64,000 bases of DNA, taken from assembly GCA_038373885.1 (NCBI GenBank), contig JAWZYV010006201.1:992001-1056000 (forward strand). The letters run 5' to 3'. Below the pieces are notes generated by a model that was given only the letters and a program-made list of their open reading frames with translations, did no database searches and had not been told where the DNA came from. Source of the stretch: Cheiracanthium punctorium (lineage: Eukaryota; Arthropoda; Arachnida; Araneae; Cheiracanthiidae). Below, in pieces: positions 28,401-41,100 of the stretch (within the stretch, counting starts at the first letter, position 1; every line of letters starts with the position of its first letter). Position numbers and translations under genes: made by a program.

Positions 28401-31400
28401 TTTTAGAGTTATACAAAATAGGAAATAATTTTTGGCGCCAAATTTGGCGATATTTCGGCGAAACTCGTCAATGTCGACGACATTTGGCGAGATTTTAAGC
28501 ATAAACCAAACAATGACAGATTATCGCCAAATTTGGCGATATTTCGCCAAAACTCGCCAAGAACGATGACAAATGGCGATACTTTGGGCATGGACCAAAT
28601 GACTGACTATCGCCAAATTTGGCGATATTTCGCCAAAACTCGCCAAGGTCGAGGACAGACGGCGAGATTTTGGGCATGTACCAAACAATGACTGTCTACA
28701 GTTGTATTATAATGAAGATGTCCATAGACATTAAGGTACTGAAATTCTTTTCGGGGTCCTGTAAATAAACTCTCCAGTAGATTGGAACCAAAAATCGAGA
28801 TGCACAACTAGATGTTACAACATTCTTATATATGAAATTTCATAATAGTTTTTGAGATTTGAGAGTTAAATATGCACACACGTACACCAAAAGTCGCCAA
28901 GCTTGGCGACTTTTGGCACAGTTCTTGAGGGAGGCACGTGACCGTGGTCGGACCATTACCTAACTTATGTGGTAGGACGGTATTGTGCTTGAAATGGATG
29001 AATGCCCCTAAAATTGCTATTGGCCGTAATGTATTGGAAATCTTTTGAGTGTTCCTGTAGCAGAACTATAAATGATAAAGACACTTTTTTTTTAATGGAG
29101 AAATTCATTTTCTAACTCTTTACAGCATATATCACTTCTGAGTCGTTTGAAATATCCCAATACCTCTAAAAAACGCTTTGATGAATTTCGGCCCATAGAG
29201 CGTAATGTATTTCGAATTTTTGGGCGGTCCTGTAGATAAACTATTCAGTCGAATGGAACCGAAAGGGGAGGTGCACAACTAGATGTTACAACAATCCTAA
29301 ATATAAAGTTTCAACATTCAACGCCTAACAGTTTTTGAGATATGCGAGTTTAATGAATTTCGGCCCATTGAGTGTAATGTATTTCGAATGTTTTGGGCAG
29401 TCCTGTAGATAAACTATCCAGTCGAATGGAACCAAAAGGGGAGGTGCACAACTAGATGTTACAATTATCTAAAATATGAAGTTTCGACATTCTACGCCTA
29501 ATAGCTTTTGAGTTAGGCGAGTTTAATGAATTTCGGCCCATAGAGCGTAATGTATTTCGAATCTTTTGGGCGGTCCTGTACATAAACTATCCATTCGATT
29601 GCCACCAAAAGGGGAGGTGCACAACTAGATCATAGAACAATCCTAAATATCAAATCTCAACATTCTACGACCAATAGTTTTTGAGATATGCGAGTTACAT
29701 ACATACGTACGTACGTACGTACTTACGTACGTACAGACGGCATGGAAAAACTGGCCACAGTAGACTCGCCACTGGTCAAAATGAGTTGCAGACGCGTTAA
29801 TATGATCGTGCATGCTAGCCTACGATGAGATGCATCGAAAAAAATTTTTAAATTAAATTTAGAGGTAGTCAAAATCGGTTTTTATGTCGAAATTTGGCCC
29901 CCAAAATTTTTCGGGATCACATTACTTCCTTATACTACGTACAAGGAAGTAAAAAAAGCAATGCTTTTTAAAATCCTCTAATCTTGGGTCACACTTTGAT
30001 CACTATTATAAATGAAAATTTAACAGAACATTTTTTCCCATATAAGAGTGCTCAACCCTAATGTACAGCCTTTACTTTAATGTTTCTCCCTCCCCCTTTC
30101 TTTCTTTCTTTTTCAAAGACTAGGAAGAGGAGAATAGCTTATTATTCAAAGCTTTGTGCAAATAATATGTATGATTAAACAGATAATTAAATGAATAAAT
30201 AATCATTGGATTTCGCTTCTCAATTTAAGTTTGATCTTTACATTTTTAATTTTCTAATTAATATTTAACTAAAAAATTACAGATTAGTAAAATAATGACA
30301 ATATATGTCACATTCAACTCTCAAAAATAATGTAAATTTACTTTAAATGTAACTATTTTCAAGTATCAATTGATAAAACAACAGAACAAGTGGGTAAAAA
30401 AATGTGACTGGGCATTTAAAGCATGACAAAACAGTTTACTTAGCTAAATTATTTTAACTATAATACTTAAGACAAACAAACATAAATTCATTAATACACA
30501 AACATGAGATACTTAATATTTATTTCATACTATATATGAGTAATTTATTTTTTCAATTTTTGTTTAGTTTTTCCCAGAAAATTGTACAACCCTGTAATAT
30601 GCACAAAACATAACCAAAAAAAATACTCAAAAGAAACTGGTGCATGAAAGATAAAATAATTGAAACTTTATAAAATAACATACATAAAAGGCACTCATCA
30701 ATTTATACACATGTTTTAATTTTAAAAAATTCTGATCTTCAGCAGCAGCAGTAGAATTCCATACACAGACTGGGGGTAAAAAAATAAATTTAAATTCAAA
30801 ATAGGAATCAATTTTCACTCTTATGGCATTGTCATAAGTGCATTGGTGGTTTAGATAAATGAGTGCTGATGGGAAAATATATATTCTCTGGACAGATGAA
30901 AAAAGATTAAATTGAAAACTTTGAAAAACACCCAACAATCCATAAAATCAATTGTCATATCCATTCAACTGCAAAATCCATGTATTTTACAGATAATCTG
31001 CAAAAGTTGGCAGGTATGTGATAAGTACCTTTTATGTGTGTTATTTTACCAAGTTTTAATTATTTTTAGCAAGCATTTAATATTCTAACATGCAGCTCAC
31101 AGCCGTTCATCTATCTCTCACTAATTCATATCCCACCTTTTTTTTTTTTTCTTTAAAAAAAAAAACATAAATATTACAAAACACATTTACAAGGTATTCA
31201 GGATATTAGATAACCCTAATATAGCAAAAAATATTCATCTAATACACTCTTACTAACTTTTGTCTAATAAATTCAGAGCATCCTTCAGCAATGACAGAAA
31301 TAGCCAGATATGCAGCTTTTTTATGATGAGGATTACCAGATTTTAATGCAGGTTCTAAATGATGCATCTAAATTGAAGAAAGAAAAGAATTAATGCAAAT

Positions 31401-34400
31401 GTTGTAGTGACAACTGAATGGAATCATTGGAAATCTAATAAGTATAAAAAAGACACCAAAAATGTTCAGGGTGTCTACCAAATTTCTGAAAGTCAATTTC
31501 CTGACTTTTGGGAGGTCCCGGGAAAAAAATTCCTGACCAATGCATTTTACTTTGGGGAATTGCACAATGCCCTCTCCCTTGTATTTATATTTGCATATTT
31601 TGTACAACTTCTTGAAATACAGGATTAAGCTTTCATCAATTAAAACAAACAGAAGTAGTCGCAATTTATGATAGAATTAACTAATTGTTCTTGGAAAGAC
31701 GGTCCTAACCCATAAGTTACCAAGTAAGATAATTTGTCTTTTACCCTCCCATCACGATTAATGAGCCTCCATTTATACAAACACATCGCTTGATGCTTTC
31801 GCGGTCCGAAAAATGCGTTGCAGTTACTTTCGGTTCCAGTTTGACAATTAAAGAGGAAGGGTAAAAAAAAAGAATATGAAAAAAAATTGATTCTTTTGGT
31901 GAATTTTCCGGACCCATTACCCAATTTCCCGGTCCCATTTTCCAATTTACCGGCTTTTTCCAGACTTTCCGGATTTTCCAGAGCGGTAGACACCCTGATG
32001 TTTTTAAAGTACAAATTAAAAATAAATACTCTGTATAAACATACACGCATAATAAAGAACTGTATAGTGTGCAAATAAGTTATGAGGCTGCTAGCATTAC
32101 ATCCAAACTACGAGCTTGATTTTAATTTCACAGTTACAAGGATTCAAAATAACCCTCTTGTACCTCCATGCAATGTTAAAATCAATCATAAAAGTTGTTG
32201 AAAGAAAGCAAGAAGTCTTGATTATGTACTCCTTTAGTCTGTTGGTCCCAGCATGTTGAATGCCTTCAATATCATTGACACACTCTTCTTTTAATCGCAT
32301 GTAATTTTCAAAAATAGAAAAAAGTCTCTGGGTGTGAAATCAGGCGAATACAGGGTGGCTACAGAAATTGAGAAAAGAAGTTCCCTGATCTTTCCCTGAC
32401 TATCTTTATAAAAACTTCCAGAACTAATTCAGTGATGCCGCTTACGCTCTATAACGTGTCAAATACGCAAAAAATCGATGATGGGAAGCAAAAGAAAAGT
32501 TAGAACGCGTCCCCCGGGACGTGTAATTTCCATTATGCAAAATTTTGAAAAAAAAAAAAAGGTGAGAGAGGGTGCGTTCAGACTGCCAATTTTGGGTAAA
32601 TCTCTAGTAAAACACAAACTGCTCGTGTTGTACTCGGGGAGATTGACTCCGTGAACGGCTTTGTGGGCCCGTTTACATGCACACAAATGCGGAGTAACGC
32701 TTCCCCTACATGGGGGGGGAAATGCAGGGTAGAAAGATCCCTAGTCGAAAGGAGGCATAGGAGTGTTCGCTCTCCCATGACACATTGCGAGTTTTCCCCT
32801 ATACTCTGCTTTTACTCGGGATATATATCGTGCTGTGCGCACACGTGGTTAAGCTGAAGAAAAAAGGGGATTACTTTGACGTTCTTCTCCTTTCTCCCTC
32901 CCCAAACTTCAGTTTTCATGTTAGAGGTTGTTCCGTTAGAGATGGTGGACTATCGGAATTGAATAAAGTTTTTTCATTATTTATTTTTAATATTCGCTTG
33001 TGTAAATGTAAACAATGATTTGTTTTATATTAAATCTGACAATTATTATTTAGAAATGAAATCTATAAGCTATAGAAGCGGTAAATATTTTAAACAATCC
33101 AGAAGAGAAAGGGGGGGGGGGGGTGTTCATATTTTACTGTTGTATATTAGAGATGAGACGGGCTCAGCCCGAGCCCGAAAGCCCGAGCCCGAGCCCGAAC
33201 CGGGCTCGGGCTCTGTAATTACCAAATGCGTTCGGGCTCGGGCGGGCTCGGGCTCGTGAAAAATTTCTATTTTATTGAACATACTCCTTGAAACAGATTT
33301 TTAAAAAGTGATTCATATGGAAAATAAAAGTACATATAAAAAAAATAGCGGCACGGGTGCCTAGAAGGCGCGTGAAGCTCTTTGGGTATTTCAGAACGGC
33401 GGCTTATATTGCTTAGTTAGTCATGAAATCGGACATTATTTCATAAACATACATAGTATAAAGAATGGAAAGTGCATTAAAAATTTGCAAGTATATTTGT
33501 CTTTAATTTGCACAAACGGCAAAATTTATTGTATTCTATCAAAGAATTACTTCTTAGAATTTTATTGAATTTTATTTTTCTTTAGCTGAAATTTCGGGCT
33601 CGGGCGGGCTCGGGCTCCGACTTAAATAATATTGCTCGGGCTCGGGCGGGCTCGGATTAAAAGTCTTCGGGCTCGGGCGGGCTCGGGCTTCAAAAAGTGA
33701 GCCCGAACTCATCTCTATTGTATATCCTTTCCTTCCTCAAATATATTCCGATTTTCCTTGTGATAAATTTATTAATACATAGTAATTATTTTTTTTTATT
33801 TAATATAAGATAGAGGAGCACTTGAACGGTATTTAATTGTAGTTTTAATAATTTAAGATGTTGCAGCTGTTCTGCGAGTACATTTTACTTTCTTAAACAT
33901 TTCTACCGATGCAGCATTTCTCCCGGTTTTTACTGTACATACAAAAGGGGATTTTATTATTAGGATTCAGGGCATCATCAGGAAGGCTTTGCCATGAAGG
34001 CAAAGTAAATGACATGCATGTCACAACAAATTTTTCTTGATTAATTATAATTCATTTTATTTATTTATTTTTTGAAATATAAGTTTTAGGTTATTTATAA
34101 ATAAGATATTCATACGCATCAGCACACCAAAATGGGTGAGACATGATAACATCAGTCGTGAAATTAACCAAATGCTTTTATATCGATAAGGACCCACTTT
34201 TTGGAAAAAAGGACCCGTAAATTTTGGAGTCCTGGGTCCCAAGGACCCGTCTCTTCCAAAGTCTAGCCACATCACTGTAATTATATACATGCCATAATCT
34301 TTCATGTAAATCACCATTGTGTATCATGCACCAACAGGTGAATGCTTCATATAGGGAAATAAATAATAGAAAACCACAAAAATGCTTAATATTAATAAAA

Positions 34401-37400
34401 TTGTAGTTCAGTTTCATAAATCCAAACATAAAATTTAGTTGAAAGACAATATGCAGCAGAAAGTTTCTTCGTTTTATAGTGTTCAATTTTAAGCGTAAGG
34501 ATGACAGATCAAAATAAACTGGCCACCTAGTCAACTTATTTTATTTCAATCAATGTATCGTTTCAAATTTTAAAAAATATGTAAAAAGGCTTTAAAAGGA
34601 GCACTTTCTATAAAAAAAAATCGTCTTGCGAGGGAGCTTAGCTGCCATCACTTAAATGTCCCACCACTTTAAAAAACACAATGGCGCAGTAGAAGACTAA
34701 ATCATCTTTTACCATTCATTTTACCTATGACTTTATTCAGGAAGCAATTCACATGCGAAATTCATTCACATATCCGGTTTCTTGTATGATCCACACATCT
34801 TAGAATGAGTCCGAAAACATGCACTTTTTCGGATTTGTATAGTAATAGTGCCTACATCACTTGAGTCTCAGATTCATATTTCTATGTTCTCGTGTGATCT
34901 GTATTCTGGTTTCGGATTCGTAAAATGTCTGTATCTGTGCATCAGTTGAGTATCATGTGATTCAGAATGGAGCTGCACATCAGATTGACAATTAAAAATG
35001 ATCTAGTTCACTAGGCAAAAGCGAAAGTTCCCTGATTTTTAAATATTTTTGCAAAATTCCCTGATATTTCCATGATTTTTCCAGATTGATAAAGTACCCT
35101 GATTTTCCCATGATTTCCCTGATTTGTTGACACCCTGGAATAAGAAAGGTGTTTCTCCACGCACATTTATTCTGGTGCTAAAAATTGTGTCATGGGTAGT
35201 GCACAGTGAGTTGGTGCATTGTCAACTGAAATCAGCACAATCCCTCATATACAGATTTTCTTATGGGATCGATTTATTTTATTCAACACTAGCTACGTAC
35301 CCGTTCTCCGCATGGTAGGGAACGAAACTTTTTCTTACATATATAATTTGAATTGATTCCAGTGATTTGGAATCTCAAAATAAGCAAAATGATTTGACTC
35401 TTGGCATAAAGTTTCTCATTCGTTATTCGTAAAGTTAGTATAAGTACTGACCTGAGACCATTGTTAATATTATGACAAAAACTATGTCGGTGTCATTCCC
35501 GATCAGAAAAAGAAAAGCGTGACGGTTTGCAGTGAAAATTCCTAACTTTCAAAATGTCTCATTTCTACATCATACTCTTTTTTCGATTTAAGTTATACCA
35601 CCTTAGATACTACATGATGTGGCGAACCGTTTTATTTTATAGTTAAATAGTTGTGTACTTCGCAAGGCAAGAAAAGAACATTTTCCCAAAATGTGATCAT
35701 GACTACTTGTGACAAAACAGAATCTCCAAGAAAAAAATGTTCAGTTACAGTCTTTTCTGTAGAAACTACCGCGGGATATATTAATGTGACGTAGAATTAC
35801 TTAATGTTTAGTTAGCTGTGGTGTAAGATGGTTGTTGTAAAAGGAATAGAACACTTAGTTTCACGAAATATTTATTAATGCGGTATATTGTGCTTTGATA
35901 ATTATTTCCCTAGCATATCTACTAACTATTACTTATACTATCTTTTATTGATACCCACACAATATATTTTCGTTTTCCAGTCGTTAATACTTAATTTAAA
36001 GAAACGGCTTAGATATTTGCCACGAATGTAGTCTTTTATTCTTTGGTGATTTTTGCAATTTACGCATTAGTATAAACGATACGCATTTCACTTTATGGTT
36101 GCCACTAAAACAGCTCTCCATACATTTGTATGCTTAATTATTGTCAGATTGGCCTATTTAGCACCAGGGCCCTATTATCTCACTGGCAAATCGGGACTTT
36201 GCCCAGTGCCTCCGGCTCGAAATGGCCCCCAATTTCAAATGTTGTTCTGAAATATTCTTTTTTATAAACATATTTTATGAAAAATAAAACAAATTTCATA
36301 GATGGAGGCCCCAAAATTCATCAATGCCCGGGGTCCCTGTTTGCCATAATCAGGCCCTGTTTAGCACCGCAAAATATTTCTTGCGATTCGAAAACGTGTC
36401 CCGTTTAAAATCTCAATTGAAAATAATGCTGGATAATTCACTGGTGAAAAAACAGCATTCAATTCTTTTTCTGGCAACGTAAAATAAAATATGGAATTAT
36501 TTCATGCGTGGTATATGTTTTGCTTGTGAGTCCGTTATTCTGATTGAGTTTCGAAAGGGGTTTTAAACTCGTGACGTTATTTCACATGTGAAAACTCTGT
36601 TATTTTAAAGTAATTTTATTTATTTTTTTTCAGCAGGCAATTTTAATCATTGTTACTATTTCCAAGACAACCAAACCGCAAGATATCATACCGAAATTTT
36701 TAAGCATTTAAGCAGCTGCGATTGAAATGAAAATCCTTCTTTACTTAAAAATTCTCCTAATTTCTATTTTTCCTCCGTTCTTCTTTTAAAAGTGGGCAAA
36801 TTGTGTGCTCCGTCTTTTGCCGAAATATAAAAATGTTATGGCAGATAGAATTCAAGATACAGCAGTTTTAAAAATATTTTAAGAAAGTCAGCGTCAAATT
36901 TAATTTTATTTGAAAAATTCCTAAAAATCTGCAAATTATGTTACACAGCCCGAACAAACAGTTTTTAAAAGAAAATTTTCTCCTCTATACGATGATGTAA
37001 ATATCGTTTTCTTGCGAGTGCAATTACCGGCATTATTATGTATTATGCAAGAAAAATCGCTAAAAATCAGACAAAACATAAAATAAAACATTTTCTAATT
37101 CGAATTTTGAAAAAATCGCTTTGAGGTGTGTCGAGGCCTGTCTTGAGAAGTGTCGAGACCTGTCTTCGAGGTGTGTCGAGAGAATTTCCGTACAAAATTT
37201 GGTAGGTCTACGATCACCCGTTTCGGAGCTACGCGAGACACAGACAGACAACTAACGAACAGTTTACACATTGCTTTATTTATATAGATTTTTTATAGTG
37301 TGTTCCTATTTAAAATAAGGATGTATACTATATCTCCTTACACAGGCACATAAGAATTCAAATTCATTACTAGGCTTCGCATATTATACATGATTAAAAG

Positions 37401-38112
37401 TATTAACATTTATGAACAAGTATATTAAAAAATGATATTTGCAGCACTGATCATTTTAGACACTTAAACCTTTATCTTTCTTATTTGAAAGAATGACAAG
37501 AATTTCATTTACACTGAAAATAATAATAAAAAAAATCTTACCAAAAGAGGTATGAATTTTGTAGGAGGCAAATGAAGTGCCATCGTATCAATTGCCTAGT
37601 TCAAGAACAAATAAAGAAAGAAAGAAAAAAGATTAATATGCAGAGTTATTGAGTACTAATTAGTAATTAACAATTATACAGATTTAAAAATTATGCATAT
37701 TATGATAAAATCATAAGTATTTTATTTGTAGAACAATGGTTAACAGAGAGAAGACACTTTCAATTTCTGCAAAATTTAATCTGACTAAAACTGTTATATG
37801 GGTAAAGAAATTTTGTTATAATCTCAATAATTATAATTCTCAGTCCTGTGATGCTGTTTCACATTGCTGATTAAAATTTTTTCAGATTAATAATAGTATT
37901 TTGTCACTAGAGTTGTGTAGTTGCTAAAGGGCTACTCTACCACCCAATGGGTCCATATTTGATTATGAGTATGGACTTGAATGTTTAGTCAGTATCTTCA
38001 TAAGAGGCTAGCAAGTCCACCTACTAGGTGTCTCCATAGTAAACTGTAAAGTAAATCCAACCTTAAAAGTGGCCAACACCTATTAATGTCAAGTGTCTGC
38101 CATTAGAAAAAA

Positions 38113-38153
<41 letters not shown>

Positions 38154-41100
38154 ATACCAAATTTAGCATTTATTCTCTCTATAATAATAAAAACTAAATT
38201 TAAAAATGATTAAAATTTTGGACTACTACAATAATTTATAAATTTCACTAACAGGCAATCGTTTAGTAATGAAAAATTTAAGGATTACGTACTTGTAATA
38301 ATCATACACAGTCAATCCTTTTTTATTTCTATTTTATTTTTTTTACAATACAAGGGATCAAGGCCCCTAGACTCGCTTCACTCACTTTTATTGAGGCATT
38401 CGGCCCCTAATAAGGCTTATTCGTAAAAAAGGCATAATTTCAACAAACAAAACCCAAAGGTTGGATCAGATAGAATATTACCAAGATGCACATTGCTCAG
38501 TTCTCGAATGTTGCTTGGAACATAAAAATTTAAACTTCGCACTATTTTTAATTATGTGAAATCCATGGAACACCTTGCGTATTAGCCAGTTATGGCAAAT
38601 TTTCATAATTTGGCGACTTTTGTATATGTATAGTTAATAAGTAGCTCTAAGAAAACAGTACTTCATATGTTTTCTTTGATAAAATCTACGAAACAGCTAG
38701 GATAGCTTGCCACCCATGGCGACTTTTCATTATTTGGCGATTTACACGTGCTCACAACCTATAATTACGGCTCATTTAAGGTTCCTGGAAAACCGTTTAA
38801 TTTTCATATGCATAATCCTTTGCAGGTTGGCGTATTTAGCACCACGAATTACATCATCTCGCCACGCTGCCAAATATCCAAAGTGTACTATAACTGCTAT
38901 AATGGCTTAGTTAACGCCACCAAATATTTCTACTGGTAGCAAATACTCCAGCTGGACCGAACCGGCTTTAAAATAATCTGCATTTTAATTATTTTTCATT
39001 TTCAAGGTACTGGGTTCTAACATTTCCGATCTCGCGATTTAGATTCACCCTGCTAGGAAAGATACCATTTTGCCAGATCGTATCTAATGCCAAGATGGCT
39101 CTTATAAAATCAGTTACAATTAGTTATTCTGTTTTTGGAAAAATGAATAATTGCTAATTCTAAACTCCTGATGTCTAAGCGAACTTACTATTTGAAAATT
39201 GTCAACTTTGAGTAACACACTTTGAGTTATTTATTGAATATACTTTTTAATTTGGCACAAAATGGGTGTCATTCTACTTCATGTTTGTCAATTTCACGCA
39301 ATTGTACATACTTGGAATTGCTTTGTTGCAAAGGAATGAATGATTTTATGCCAAATCTGGCAACCATTATGTTTTATTTTTTCAGTTTTTTATTAGTATC
39401 TTCTAAAATAATTCAATTTTCGAAATTTAAGTCAGCTTATCAGGTTCCTTGGAATTTTTCGAATCCGCTGACACGTTTCTCAAAATATAAATCTCCATGG
39501 TTTAGGAGAAGATAGACGAACAAGGGGAAATATCACATCATTCATTTCTTCTGATTTCTAATTGTTGAATAATTTTTTGTATCGACAAGTCATCACTTTC
39601 AGTTCTTTTGTTTAAAAACATTTCTTTATAATATAGACACCCTAACAACAACTCCTTTTCATTTAGTTTGAAGTGTTCTGCAATTTCTATAATTTCAGAC
39701 TGCCCATAACATGGTTCAATTTTATATTTTACTTTTCTAAAATCTAGTATACTTAAGTGATTTATAATTTCGTGGTTTTTCAATCTTTTTGAGATGTTTT
39801 CTATTAAACTATCAATGAAATTTCTTGCATTTTTTTAAATGATGCAATGTTATCTATTGGAGCTATGATTCCTTTTGCTCAAGCTTTATCTCCTATACCT
39901 GGTACGTAACAAAACCTTTTTAAAGCTGGCAGAGGTTTTAAAAAAAGAAATAAATTACTCCATAAAATGTTCCTTGTTATTATGACAGTGTACCTAGCTA
40001 TATACAATTTAATGGCTTATTAAGTTTAACTTTTAAAAAAGTGTGCCAGAAATTATACAAAATCATCAAACCTTATTTTTCATATTTCATGAGGATCACC
40101 ATTATACTAAAATTTAGAATTCTCTCACAGATACAAATGAAAAATAAGTTTATAAACTAAATAAATGAATTAAAAGACAACCTGCCCAGCAGCTGATGGA
40201 ATGGAAAGCTCCATATCATCTTCATCTCTATCATCAGTGTCTCCAGGACATGGCCGGCACATCAAGGGAAATAAAACTTCTAATATTGGTTTAGTTAGTC
40301 CTTGTTTAATGACTGTCTGAAAAAAGAAATATTTTTCTCTATTAACATATATAATGAACCCATAAGCGAACTAACATCAGAAACTGAGGCATAATTTTGG
40401 ACCCTAGTTCATGTTTAATCTCTAGCCTTTGTACATAACAAATTAAAAATTACTTTTTCCAATATACTTCATATTATCTATAAAAAAACAACAGTCTACC
40501 CCTAATGTGTCATTTTACTTAAAAACATCTCATGCTGAGACGGCACTGCCTAAACATTAAATCTAATTTAAGAATTAAATTAGATTTCTAGTTTAAATCT
40601 TAATAAAAGTACACTAAAATCCTTTAGAAGCTTAGTTAAAATTTTTTATTTGGGAATACCTTATTCCCCCGTACACGATATATATTTCGGTTACACACAT
40701 AACCATCATCAGTCGTTTCTGGATCTCACACTAATGGCGGCTTCCTTTTTTATCTCTTCGTTCTTCTTCTGGAAATTTCGATGAATGACGTCATCCCATG
40801 ATTGGTCGATTGTATGAAGCACATCGTTGATGCTGCCATCTGTTGTCACTATTTCTAAGCTCTCACGAATGTAGGCATATATACTATTTTTAAAGTTGGC
40901 TATTTTTTTTTAAATATTTTTAAAATCAATGGTAATGGGCTCTTCCAAAGCAAAACGGGCCAGAGCGGTACTTTGTTTCTGGAGGTTAATGTCTTGAAAA
41001 TGTTCGTTTTTTCGCTCTTTAATTTTCCTTTTTGTAACGCCGATGTAGCAATTTTCTTTATTAGTATCGTTTGACATAAAATTAATTTTATAGATCCCTG

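Larger units (their letters stand above)
27987..29950. mobile_element. Nested element with ACTTCCTTG ends and internal tandem repeats
   Basis: The ends are ACTTCCTTGCACGT at the left and, reverse-complemented, ACTTCCTTGTACGT at the right, so 13 of 14 bases are inverted copies. The right end also forms a hairpin between TTACTTCCTT and AAGGAAGTAA. The interior is built from two kinds of tandem repeat and has no coding frame. I could not read a target duplication and do not know the class. Confidence 0.6.
25737..30060 (+). mobile_element. hAT-like DNA transposon, 4.3 kb, perfect 8-bp target duplication
   Basis: ATGTACAG flanks both sides exactly (25729-25736 and 30061-30068). The ends are TAGGGTGCAGC and, reverse-complemented, TAGGGTTGAGC. 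An 8-bp duplication with short imperfect inverted ends fits the hAT superfamily. A decayed transposase-like gene occupies about 26.1-27.75 kb on the plus strand, and another element is nested at 27987-29950. Confidence 0.85.

Noticed and set aside
28409..28807. Several short minus-strand frames with repeated motifs that look like a repeat protein
   Set aside because: They are translations of the 86-89 bp tandem DNA repeat. The three frames overlap one another and lack a start context.
31254..31258. Donor GTAAGA for IPO4 exon 12 instead of GTTAGT
   Set aside because: It is a better consensus but shifts the frame so that exon 13 hits an early stop, and it adds a residue not expected from the family.
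31640..32074. Two overlapping minus-strand open frames of 144 and 101 codons
   Set aside because: They run across the ends of the MITE at 31467-31997 and show no recognised similarity. They are chance frames in repeat DNA.
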